Virus record (IMG/VR): IMGVR_UViG_3300025168_000203
Location: 1 to 40,382 of that record
Length of the DNA stretch: 40,382 nt
Reading direction: 5' to 3' (one strand)
DNA from: a virus
This document shows positions 18,345 to 25,382 of this stretch, piece by piece (the first letter of the stretch is position 1; every line of letters starts with the position of its first letter). Made by a program: the position numbers and the translations under genes. The notes below the pieces were generated by a model, which saw nothing but the letters and a program-made list of their open reading frames with translations, was not told the origin of the DNA and ran no database searches.

Positions 18345-18641
18345 GTGACTAAGAGAGAGGTAGCTAGAAAAGCTGCGACAAATCTTGGTCTTCCACAGAA
18401 CAAGTTCGAGAAGCAGATGAACGAGTTTTTTAGGGTTGCCGCTGATGCCTTAATTGATGGTGACGAGATTTGGATGGCACCCTTCGGAAGACTATACGTG
18501 CGAAAATATGGTGGTCGTGAGGGTAAGGAGCGTTTGTGGCTTAAACCTTCGGTGGCTTTTAATAAGGTTTTAAGGGCGTCTCCTTTAGAGGCTCCTGCTT
18601 TTTACGCTGATATAATGGATTCACTTTTAAATGAGGATTGA
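18345..18641 (+). CDS. HU/IHF-like DNA-bending protein
   Basis: The 98-aa product follows the HU/IHF plan: an N-terminal helical pair (REVARKAATNLGLPQNKFEKQ), a dimerisation core with MAPFGRLYVRK, a basic beta-arm region (GGREGKERLWLKPS) and a final helix. GTG 18345 aligns with the usual HU start and removes an unlikely hydrophobic extension from the TTG at 18315. Between terminase and portal, a DNA-bending protein could help packaging initiation, as IHF does for lambda, or compact DNA. That role is inferred. Confidence 0.7.
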   Translation: MTKREVARKAATNLGLPQNKFEKQMNEFFRVAADALIDGDEIWMAPFGRLYVRKYGGREGKERLWLKPSVAFNKVLRASPLEAPAFYADIMDSLLNED

Positions 18642-18644
18642 ATA

Positions 18645-20252
18645 GTGGCAAATCGATTTCAAGATGCAATGCAAAGGCTCTTTGCTCGCCCAGAGATAAC
18701 TGAGCCGGGTGCCCCTATCGGAGACCAAGCTGCTCAGTTTTCTCCTATGGCTTCTTATTATCGTTCGAGGATGGAGTTATCTTCTACTCGTATTAAGAAG
18801 TACAAAGACTACCGAGACATGGGAGAAGATACTTTAATCTCTGGTGCGCTTGACATCTACGCTGACGAAGCTTGCCAAATGAGTCCTATCCACCACTCTT
18901 CGTGTTGGGTGAACTCCCGCAACCAAAAAGTATCAGTAGAGCTAACTCGTATGTTAGATCGAGTGGACATTGAAGATTACATATTTGGTATAGCACGTTA
19001 CTTAGCGCAATTCGGTGACAACTTTATTCGGCCATTGGCTAGCCCGGACAAAGGTGTGGTTGGAATTGAGTTCATGGAAGCAGAAGACGTTGAGCGCCTA
19101 GTCGATAAATACTCAAGGTTGACTGGTTTTAGGGTTGCTCCTTTTGGCGATAGACCATTTGCTCCATGGGACATGGTTCAATTTAGAATCATGTCGCGTA
19201 CGCAAACCGTGAGGCAAGGAGGTTCTGTTTACGGAACTTCCATGCTTGAAAATGGTAGGCGAACTTGGAGGCAGTTGACTCTTCTAGAGGATGTTTTAGT
19301 TATTTACCGGTTAGAGATAGCTGGGCGGCACAGAATTTTTTATATCGATGTGGGTGGCGTGAGCCACGATCAAGCCTTAGCACTGACCCGCCGCTACCAG
19401 AGGTACTTCGGCAAAAAGCAATATTTTAACCCCGAGTCAGGTGATTGGACTTCAAGGTTTAATCCTTTGAACTTAACGGCAGATATATTTTGGCCTATAA
19501 GGAAAGACTCAAACAGTCGCATTGATTATCTTGGCGTAGACCCTAACGTCACCGGAGTCGTTGATATTGAGTACTTCCGTGACAAACTTTTTGCTGCCCT
19601 GAAGATTCCCAAAGCTTACATAGGACTCGACGCATATTCTTCTGTAAAATACGGCCTTGCCCAGATTGATGTTACATTTGGTCGTGCGGTGAAAAGACTT
19701 CAGCGTGCTGTTATTAATGGTCTTACAAGATTATGCCAAATTCACTTGGCGCTTATTGGGATAGACCCGCTTCGGCCTGAAAATCAATTTACGTTGCAAA
19801 TGATGTCTCCGTCCACCTTAGATGAACAACAACGCATGGAGGCTATGGACCTCTCGCTTAACTTAGCTCAAAAGCTCCAAGAGATGGGTCAAATTCTTGG
19901 AGTAGAGCAAGAAGCTATGCAGTCTTATATTGTTAGGAATATTTTAGGACTAACTCCATTTGATTTAAGGCCTATCCTTGAGCCTGAAAGTGAAGTCGCA
20001 GTGGATGCAAGTTTAGCGGACTCGGTTGATACTGACTCCATCGATGACTTATTTAGCGACGAAGCTCTAACCTCTTTAGTTGAAGGCATAATAAAAGAGA
20101 AGAACATTGATCTGACTTCATTAAAAGAAGGTATGGGTATTGGTGAAGGTTCCGAGGGTGAGGGCGTCGAACCAGTCATGGGAGAAATGACAGAAGAAGA
20201 GTTTGAAAGCGTTCGTTCTTCTTTGAAGTCAGCGAAGCCTCAAAAGAAGTGA
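18645..20252 (+). CDS. Portal protein, T4 gp20-like
   Basis: The dodecameric portal forms the DNA channel at the capsid vertex. The 535-aa sequence begins with the usual flexible N-terminus and shows the DTLISGALDIYADEA helix, the VEFMEAEDVERLV-type wing region, and a YFRDKLFAALKIPKAYIGL segment typical of T4-type portals near 308-326. A glycine- and glutamate-rich tail follows. The GTG start has GAGG upstream. Terminase before it and head morphogenesis after it confirm the context. Confidence 0.88.
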   Translation: MANRFQDAMQRLFARPEITEPGAPIGDQAAQFSPMASYYRSRMELSSTRIKKYKDYRDMGEDTLISGALDIYADEACQMSPIHHSSCWVNSRNQKVSVELTRMLDRVDIEDYIFGIARYLAQFGDNFIRPLASPDKGVVGIEFMEAEDVERLVDKYSRLTGFRVAPFGDRPFAPWDMVQFRIMSRTQTVRQGGSVYGTSMLENGRRTWRQLTLLEDVLVIYRLEIAGRHRIFYIDVGGVSHDQALALTRRYQRYFGKKQYFNPESGDWTSRFNPLNLTADIFWPIRKDSNSRIDYLGVDPNVTGVVDIEYFRDKLFAALKIPKAYIGLDAYSSVKYGLAQIDVTFGRAVKRLQRAVINGLTRLCQIHLALIGIDPLRPENQFTLQMMSPSTLDEQQRMEAMDLSLNLAQKLQEMGQILGVEQEAMQSYIVRNILGLTPFDLRPILEPESEVAVDASLADSVDTDSIDDLFSDEALTSLVEGIIKEKNIDLTSLKEGMGIGEGSEGEGVEPVMGEMTEEEFESVRSSLKSAKPQKK

Positions 20253-20264
20253 TTAGGTGTTTCA

Positions 20265-21161
20265 GTGGCAAAGGGTCGTATAGATTTAGCAAGTAGGCTA
20301 TTAGAGGTATTAGACAAAGACCCTAAAGCTCTAATTGATTTAATTGAAGCCAAGCATTTAGCTAATCACGGTGGCGCACCTCACCGTGATTTATGGGTTA
20401 AAAAGCACCATATTAGATACCCGGAAAATAAAGCTGAAAAAGAAAAAAAGAATACCAAGCAATCATATTTAGCTTCAGCCGCGCTTGCTTCTTTAATTGC
20501 TTTAATTAATAAAAGATTGCTTGCTAATTTTTTTAATGCAGGGCAGATCCTTAAACGGATAAAACAAGCAGACGCTAATCAACAAGCAAAATTAAAAGCC
20601 CGCTTAAATGCTGAAGTCGCTGCCAGTAAGAAGTTTCTTACAGATGCGTATCGAAAGAGTTATCTTTACGGTCTACAGTCCACGGGTATGCCAGTTCGTT
20701 TTGGTGTAACTAAATCTTTATCTAACAAAGAAAAACTTTGGCTCGAAGACGGTTTGAAACAAGAGTTAAAGTTTTTTGATGGGTTAGTTGGTGAAGTTAA
20801 AAGTGGTCGTGATGTCGCGGCGTTGGTACCAAGAATTAAAATGTACTCCGACGCTCTTTCATCGGCGTACTCAGCGGGGCAGGTAGTGGGTACAGCTACA
20901 GACACTTTAATCCACTGGAAATTAGACCCAAATGCCAGTCATTGTCCTGACTGTATAGAGATTGCAAAAGCATCTCCGTTTACAAAAGACACTTTACCGA
21001 CTCAACCGAAAAGCGGTTGGTGCCAGTGTAAATCTAATTGTAAATGTACGTTATCTTTTGAGCCTGCTAGTAAAGAGACAGTTGATCGAGTTAAAAAAAC
21101 ATCCCTTCCCATGGGTTACTGGCGATCTCGGTTGGTGGGATTAAAACGAAATACTAGATAA
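20265..21161 (+). CDS. Minor head / head morphogenesis protein (Mu gpF or SPP1 gp7-like)
   Basis: These proteins bind the portal and take part in head assembly or DNA ejection. The 298-aa product has a helical body and, near residues 215-265, the diagnostic C-terminal pattern: a WKLDPNASHCPDC segment, then LPTQP, then a cysteine-rich WCQCKSNCKCTL stretch, as in the phage Mu F-like family. The protein lies directly after the portal gene. The additional CKC cysteines suggest metal binding. Confidence 0.75.
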   Translation: MAKGRIDLASRLLEVLDKDPKALIDLIEAKHLANHGGAPHRDLWVKKHHIRYPENKAEKEKKNTKQSYLASAALASLIALINKRLLANFFNAGQILKRIKQADANQQAKLKARLNAEVAASKKFLTDAYRKSYLYGLQSTGMPVRFGVTKSLSNKEKLWLEDGLKQELKFFDGLVGEVKSGRDVAALVPRIKMYSDALSSAYSAGQVVGTATDTLIHWKLDPNASHCPDCIEIAKASPFTKDTLPTQPKSGWCQCKSNCKCTLSFEPASKETVDRVKKTSLPMGYWRSRLVGLKRNTR

Positions 21162-21181
21162 AATTATTGGGGACTTAACTG

Positions 21182-22399
21182 ATGGTCGATTTTAATAAAA
21201 ATAAAAAATTCGCCTCGTCTGAGGGAGATATAAAAAGCAATGGAGAGGACTCATTGCCTATCCTAGCTTTAGAAGACTATGACGTACCGGAGGATGAAGA
21301 AGAGGAAGTTGAGAACACTGTAGGTGGCTCCGTACGTTACGCTTTTGTAGGTAGTGGTCAGGGTGGCGGTAGGCTGGCCGAAGCTTTTTACTCACTTGGC
21401 TATAACAAGACGATTTGTGTTAATACTTCGCCTCAAGATCTTCATGGTATTCGTGTCCCAAGTAACCAAAAAATACTTTTAGAGGCCGGGGCTGGCGGTG
21501 CTGGAAAAGACATGGTGGCGGGTGAAGATGCCGTGGTTAAAAATCAGCAGCATGTTTACAACGCCATGAAGCAGGTATTTGGTAAACATGTAGACCACTT
21601 AATAATTTGTGCTGGCGCGGGTGGTGGCAGTGGGGGCGGCAGTCTAATCCCTTTAATTATGATTGCAAAGAAGTATTTGCAGTACTGCGGCTACGTTGAA
21701 GATGTAGACTCAAGGGTTGGCGTGTTAATGACACTGCCTACTAATGGTGAGGCCACTTCAGTTAAGGTTGCTACGAACTCTTACACCCTCGCGAGCAAGG
21801 TTTCTGATCTCGCAGAAGCAAACTCTATTTCACCTTTACTTGTCTTAGATAACGACCGGACACAAAAGCTTTACGGGAACAGCAAGAAGCTTACGATGAA
21901 GAACTTCTGGCCGACCATAAATGCCAATGTAGCTACGTTGTTTGATATCTTTAATCGAGTTAGTTCAAAACACTCGGACTACACTTCGTTTGACCCTGCG
22001 GATTACCAAACTATTACTAAAGCGGGGGGTCACACAATTATGGGCGTTACAAGTATACGGCCAGAAAAGCTCAATGATGAGACTGAGGTTTTTAAGCAGT
22101 TAAAAGAATCCTTAAGCAAGACATTACTTGCTGATGGTTTTGATTTAACTACCGCAACCTGTGCCTCGGCTATCATTGTGGGCGGTAAAGACACCTTTGA
22201 GAGCGTAGAAGGTTTACCAAATATAATTGACTATGCGTTTGATATGTTGGCCACTATGACTGGTGCGGCTACTGTGCATAGAGGCGTATATGAAGATGAT
22301 CGGGCAGGCTTACGGATCTACACAATTATAAGTGGACTAAAGCGCCCAATCGCTCGTTATAGAAAGCTCGAAGCTCTTTCTATTGAGAGGTACCCTTGA
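21182..22399 (+). CDS. Tubulin/FtsZ-family GTPase encoded in the head module
   Basis: This is a polymer-forming GTPase homologue. An acidic leader (1-50) precedes the fold. The T1 loop VGSGQGGG is at 56-63, T2 NTSPQD at 81-86, T3 GAGGAGKD near 103-110, the tubulin signature GAGGGSGGGS at 145-154, T5 TLPTNGE at 184-190 and a DNDR sugar-binding region at 223-226. The T7-loop segment SFDPADYQTI (269-278) aligns with the FtsZ VDFADV catalytic loop and supplies D271 and D274. The GTPase site is therefore probably active. The gene sits among structural genes and overlaps the next gene, unlike PhuZ of nucleus-forming jumbo phages. Confidence 0.85.
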   Translation: MVDFNKNKKFASSEGDIKSNGEDSLPILALEDYDVPEDEEEEVENTVGGSVRYAFVGSGQGGGRLAEAFYSLGYNKTICVNTSPQDLHGIRVPSNQKILLEAGAGGAGKDMVAGEDAVVKNQQHVYNAMKQVFGKHVDHLIICAGAGGGSGGGSLIPLIMIAKKYLQYCGYVEDVDSRVGVLMTLPTNGEATSVKVATNSYTLASKVSDLAEANSISPLLVLDNDRTQKLYGNSKKLTMKNFWPTINANVATLFDIFNRVSSKHSDYTSFDPADYQTITKAGGHTIMGVTSIRPEKLNDETEVFKQLKESLSKTLLADGFDLTTATCASAIIVGGKDTFESVEGLPNIIDYAFDMLATMTGAATVHRGVYEDDRAGLRIYTIISGLKRPIARYRKLEALSIERYP

Positions 22400-22698
22400 C
22401 ACCAGCACAAGCAGAGAATTTCGTTAAAACTGCCCTCTCTCAGTCACGTAACATTATAGAGGTTACTGCCGTTGGATCTACCAGTGTAAGAGTTACCGTA
22501 GATTTTAGGCATAGAGATACGGCAATTCAAGAGAAGTTACATATAACTGAGGTTAGCCTAAAGAGCGCTTCAAATGGCGCATTTGGGCTATCTGTTATAC
22601 CGTACTTAGGTGTTCAGGTTGTTGAGTCTAATTTAGGCGTTCCAAAGTCTTCTCCAATGCGCGTGGTTACTGCGATAGGTTCAAACCCCCCCAACTAA
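22396..22698 (+). CDS. Small unknown protein cotranslated with the tubulin-like GTPase
   Basis: The 100-aa product looks like an alpha/beta domain (helix, then strands VTAVGSTSVRVTVDF and a beta-rich C-terminus). I do not recognise it. The TTG start overlaps the GTPase stop as TTGA, so it is probably translated by coupling and may be a partner of the filament protein. No zinc or catalytic motif is visible. Confidence 0.6.
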   Translation: MTPAQAENFVKTALSQSRNIIEVTAVGSTSVRVTVDFRHRDTAIQEKLHITEVSLKSASNGAFGLSVIPYLGVQVVESNLGVPKSSPMRVVTAIGSNPPN

Positions 22699-22699
22699 A

Positions 22700-23206
22700 A
22701 TGTCTTTCATGGATGACTTTGATAAAAGAATCCCCGACGAAAAGCGCGATCTGTATCTTAAAATGCGCGGGGTTACTTCTTCTAATGAAAATCTTTCCTT
22801 GAACAACGAGGTAGACCCTAATTTACCTAGACTAGATATAAGTTGGAAAGAGTACATAGAAGACTTAGAGGAGTTAGCAAACCGAGTAGGGCAACTTGGT
22901 GCATTTTCTTCATTGTACGGACTGTCGCCCCATGGCGTGTTCCCTGCGATGTACCTTTCTTACCAATTGAGCAAAAGGTTAATTGTTGGCGCAGAAGTTA
23001 TAATGGAGTTGAACGAGAACCCAGATTCTCTTTTAGTTGTTGATGGTACGTGTGCCTCTGGGACTGCCTTGTTGCCTTACAGGGTTAAGTCAAAAACAGC
23101 TGTTCTTTATCTAGAGCCATCAAGATTTAGAGCATGCACGCCCGAAATAGCTGTCCTAGAGGTTTCTGGTTTAGTTAAATTCCCTTATGAGAAGAAAGTG
23201 ACATAA
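22700..23206 (+). CDS. Phosphoribosyltransferase-fold protein with altered PRPP motif
   Basis: The 168-aa product follows a type I phosphoribosyltransferase layout: a helix ISWKEYIEDLEELANRV, a segment GLSPHGVFPAMYLSYQLSKR that matches the usual GG-helix, and LLVVDGTCASGTAL in place of the PRPP-binding (V/L)DD(V/I)xxTG loop. The second acidic residue of the DD pair is replaced by G, so catalysis on PRPP is doubtful. It may bind a nucleotide as a sensor. It directly follows the GTPase cluster. Confidence 0.6.
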   Translation: MSFMDDFDKRIPDEKRDLYLKMRGVTSSNENLSLNNEVDPNLPRLDISWKEYIEDLEELANRVGQLGAFSSLYGLSPHGVFPAMYLSYQLSKRLIVGAEVIMELNENPDSLLVVDGTCASGTALLPYRVKSKTAVLYLEPSRFRACTPEIAVLEVSGLVKFPYEKKVT

Positions 23207-23207
23207 A

Positions 23208-23387
23208 GTGCGAATCCTTAACTTTTTTGATGAGGATGCCATAAGATCACGGCGTTTAATTAGGTTAGAAAAATCTTTAAAAAAGCTTGGCTACAGGTCT
23301 TTAGACATTTCTTGGGAAGAGCATACGGGACAACCCCCTAAGCAAGACAAAACTATTCGCGTAACAAGGGTTATGCTGATAGATTAG
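23208..23387 (+). CDS. Small unknown basic protein
   Basis: A 59-aa ORF starts at GTG 23208, right after the phosphoribosyltransferase-like stop, and ends at TAG. It begins MRILNFFDEDAIRSRRLIRL and is rich in R and K. The tight spacing and the absence of any other reading in this gap support a real gene; there is no functional clue. Confidence 0.5.
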   Translation: MRILNFFDEDAIRSRRLIRLEKSLKKLGYRSLDISWEEHTGQPPKQDKTIRVTRVMLID

Positions 23388-23412
23388 TTTTACCTAGTTA
23401 GGGGGTCTCGAT

Positions 23413-24462
23413 ATGTTGGCTTTGGTTTTAGCGTTTGCTTTGTCTGTTAGCCCGGTTGGTTTAAATGAACCAATATTAGAATCTCCTAAAGTCGTTGGTG
23501 GCTATCCTTACGAATCAGACCCCCCAGAATGGTTGGTGAGGATAGACGGGGAAGTCGGCCCTTGCTCAGCTTTTTTAGTAGCGCCCTCTTGGTTAGTTAC
23601 GGCAGCGCATTGCAAAAGGGCAGCAGAGACGGCTCAAGTAGGTATCGCTTTTAGAGGCGACGGTACGCCCACCCACACCATAGTCGAGTGGCTAGAGTAC
23701 CCCGACTGGGATGATTGTTATTTTTGCAGGGCACATGATTTAGCGTTAGCTAAAATAGATCCACCAGTTTGGGGCGTGCAGCTTCTCTCTATTGCAGATG
23801 ACCCACCGATATTTGGCCCATGGGAAGGTACAGTAGGTGGGTGGGGAAATTACGAGTTTTCCATCGACAATATAGATATTGACGTTGATGCGCCGCGCTG
23901 GAAAGAAGTTAAAGAGATAGTAGAGTGTGAGCACTTTTTAGACACTACAGCGGTTTGTCTAACTCTCGAAGACGCTTCTGTATGCCACGGGGATTCAGGC
24001 TCTCCACTTTTGGGTAAAGACAATTTAGCTTATGGGATAGCATCTAGAGGTGATGGGAGATGTGGTTTAGGTTCTGTTGCTATCTATACAGACCTTACAC
24101 GAAAAGACCACAGAAATTGGATCAAATCGGTTGTCGCAGGAGGTATCATCGCCAATATGGAATGGCCAAGTGCCGAAGCTACAGGGATTGGTTTAGTTGG
24201 AGGATGGGCATTTTCTACTACAGGGGTTATCGACCCTTTAGTTTCAATGTGGGTAGATGGTGAGTACGCAATTTCTTTACCCTGCTGCTATGACAGAGGC
24301 GACGTACGTAGAGAGTTCCCAGAAGCTGATTTACTCTCTGGTTTCGCTGGCCTTTACAATTGGACAGGCCTAGCAGGTTCAGGGAAGAAGTCCGTTACTT
24401 TTATAGTTCAAGATTCCAATGGTAATGAACTACGGCTTGATCGAGAAGTGGAAGTGGACTAA
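23413..24462 (+). CDS. Secreted trypsin-like (S1 family) serine protease
   Basis: The 349-aa product has a hydrophobic N-terminal signal peptide, a VVGG zymogen-type junction at 27-30 and the full catalytic triad: H66 in TAAHC, D109 in HDLALAKI and S195 in CHGDSGS. The residue at the S1-pocket position is serine (S189), which suggests chymotrypsin-like rather than trypsin-like specificity. A further domain of about 100 aa follows the protease (from about 252), perhaps Ig-like. S1 proteases are rare in phages. Here it is the last plus-strand gene of the structural block, with a GGGGG ribosome-binding site. It might act on the host envelope or on virion proteins. Confidence 0.85.
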   Translation: MLALVLAFALSVSPVGLNEPILESPKVVGGYPYESDPPEWLVRIDGEVGPCSAFLVAPSWLVTAAHCKRAAETAQVGIAFRGDGTPTHTIVEWLEYPDWDDCYFCRAHDLALAKIDPPVWGVQLLSIADDPPIFGPWEGTVGGWGNYEFSIDNIDIDVDAPRWKEVKEIVECEHFLDTTAVCLTLEDASVCHGDSGSPLLGKDNLAYGIASRGDGRCGLGSVAIYTDLTRKDHRNWIKSVVAGGIIANMEWPSAEATGIGLVGGWAFSTTGVIDPLVSMWVDGEYAISLPCCYDRGDVRREFPEADLLSGFAGLYNWTGLAGSGKKSVTFIVQDSNGNELRLDREVEVD

Positions 24463-24590
24463 CTTTCTTTACTGGACTGCTTTTCAAGAAGTTTTTCTAG
24501 CCTCTCAAGTATTTCAGCTATTTTAACCAGAGAACTAGCTATCTGTCCTGCGTACTGTAGAGGCTTATTGCCTAACGAAAACAAATCCAT
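24459..24590 (-). CDS. Very small helical protein (43 aa), minus strand
   Basis: The ORF begins MDLFSLGNKPLQYAGQIASS and ends in an amphipathic helix rich in L, E and K (ILERLEKLLEKQS). It converges on the protease gene with a 4-nt overlap of stop codons. The upstream AAGGGTAATAT initiation region is almost identical to that of the gene at 25046, which supports a real gene. Function unknown. Confidence 0.5.
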   Translation of the reverse strand: MDLFSLGNKPLQYAGQIASSLVKIAEILERLEKLLEKQSSKES

Positions 24591-24595
24591 TTATA

Positions 24596-24868
24596 TTACC
24601 CTTTAGACGCTATTTCTTCCTCCCACTTCTTAACCAGTTTAGGGACATCGGAAGATCGTAACCAGCACTGGAAGTAATTTCCAGACTCTAATCCAAGTTC
24701 GATTGAGCTTGCGTCTTCTCCACTTATCTTACCCCTTTTCTCAATACTTAGGGTAACAACAGAAGCCCACTTAACTCTTACCTCCTTTACGGTTTCGCCG
24801 TTTTTGGTTTTCTTAGCTTTGACGCTGTTAGATTTTGATATCGTTTCTTTTAACTGCAACATGGTCAT
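24596..24868 (-). CDS. Small unknown protein, minus strand
   Basis: The product is about 90 aa if it starts at ATG 24868, preceded by AGAGGGG; a longer form could start at 24916. It has a basic region (SVKAKKTKNGETVKEVRVKW) and a beta-rich body, ending in a KLVKKWEEEI helix. It overlaps the 3' end of the neighbouring minus-strand gene, consistent with a small operon. No family recognised. Confidence 0.5.
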   Translation of the reverse strand: MTMLQLKETISKSNSVKAKKTKNGETVKEVRVKWASVVTLSIEKRGKISGEDASSIELGLESGNYFQCWLRSSDVPKLVKKWEEEIASKG

Positions 24869-25046
24869 TGTTAGAATCCCCTCTAAGAGGTCTTGCCGAG
24901 TATTTCTTAAAAGCAACCTTTTTATCTTTTACTCCTAAAGCTTTGGCTGCGTCTGTAATGGCATCCGAAGAAGTCGCGCCTTTCCAAGCGGCGACAATTT
25001 CTTCGTCTTCTTTTTTAAAGATTTCCCAATATTTTTCTTTTATCAC
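24828..25046 (-). CDS. Small helical protein, minus strand
   Basis: The 72-aa product is helical and charged (KYWEIFKKEDEEIVAAWKG, then DAAKALGVKDKKVAFKKY). It may be HTH-like, in the pattern of short DNA-binding proteins, but I see no defining motif. The GTG start lies 5 nt after AGGGTAATATT-type spacing, the same leader as the gene starting at 24590. Function unknown. Confidence 0.5.
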   Translation of the reverse strand: MIKEKYWEIFKKEDEEIVAAWKGATSSDAITDAAKALGVKDKKVAFKKYSARPLRGDSNNDHVAVKRNDIKI

Positions 25047-25050
25047 AATA

Positions 25051-25245
25051 TTACCCTTCAGCTAAAAAGAGATTTATTTTAGAGTTAGGATTCTTAGTGA
25101 GGTAGATTGCGAGCTTAGCTCCCAACCTCGCAATCTCGTCAGCAAACTTGTAGGACAAGTGGTCGCTGACGTTCTCGTGTGAGTACTCGTGCAGGAGTAG
25201 TTCTACAACCCCCGCATCGATTTTATTAAAGAACTTCTTCCCCAA
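25051..25245 (-). CDS. Small HEXXH-containing protein or remnant, minus strand
   Basis: The 64-aa product contains LLLHEYSHENVSDHLSYKF, an HEXXH zincin-type zinc motif, followed by a helix ending RLGAKLAIYL. At 64 aa it is too small for a full metallopeptidase. The only start (TTG) is poorly placed relative to AGGTGG, so it may be a remnant of a longer protein whose C-terminus carries this motif. Four small genes on this strand share a divergent promoter region at 25250-25340. Confidence 0.45.
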   Translation of the reverse strand: MGKKFFNKIDAGVVELLLHEYSHENVSDHLSYKFADEIARLGAKLAIYLTKNPNSKINLFLAEG

Positions 25246-25261
25246 TCCACCTAACTTTTTT

Positions 25262-25290
25262 TATTTAACACGCAGCATGCAAGATTGAAA
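25262..25290 (-). promoter_or_regulatory. Candidate promoter for the minus-strand island
   Basis: On the minus strand, TTTCAA (positions 25290-25285) and TAAATA (25267-25262) are spaced by 17 bp. The -10 is the same sequence as in the plus-strand promoter at 25337, so the two promoters are divergent across 24 bp. The -35 match is weak. Confidence 0.35.
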
Positions 25291-25313
25291 CTATGCCTTG
25301 ATAACATTGCTAG

Positions 25314-25376
25314 TTGACTTAGACTGACCTGTTTGTTAAATAATAATCTTAAGGTGGTTGGGCACCTTAAGGAGGT
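25314..25376 (+). promoter_or_regulatory. Promoter plus 5' stem-loop leader, copy A
   Basis: TTGACT (25314-25319), 17 bp, TAAATA (25337-25342). About 6 nt later a perfect 9-bp stem has arms CTTAAGGTG and CACCTTAAG (25348-25371) around loop GTTGGG. The stem ends in the ribosome-binding site AAGGAGGT, so folding could affect initiation of the gene at 25383. Transcription would start at or just before the stem, placing it at the mRNA 5' end. Confidence 0.7.
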
Positions 25377-25382
25377 AGAGAA

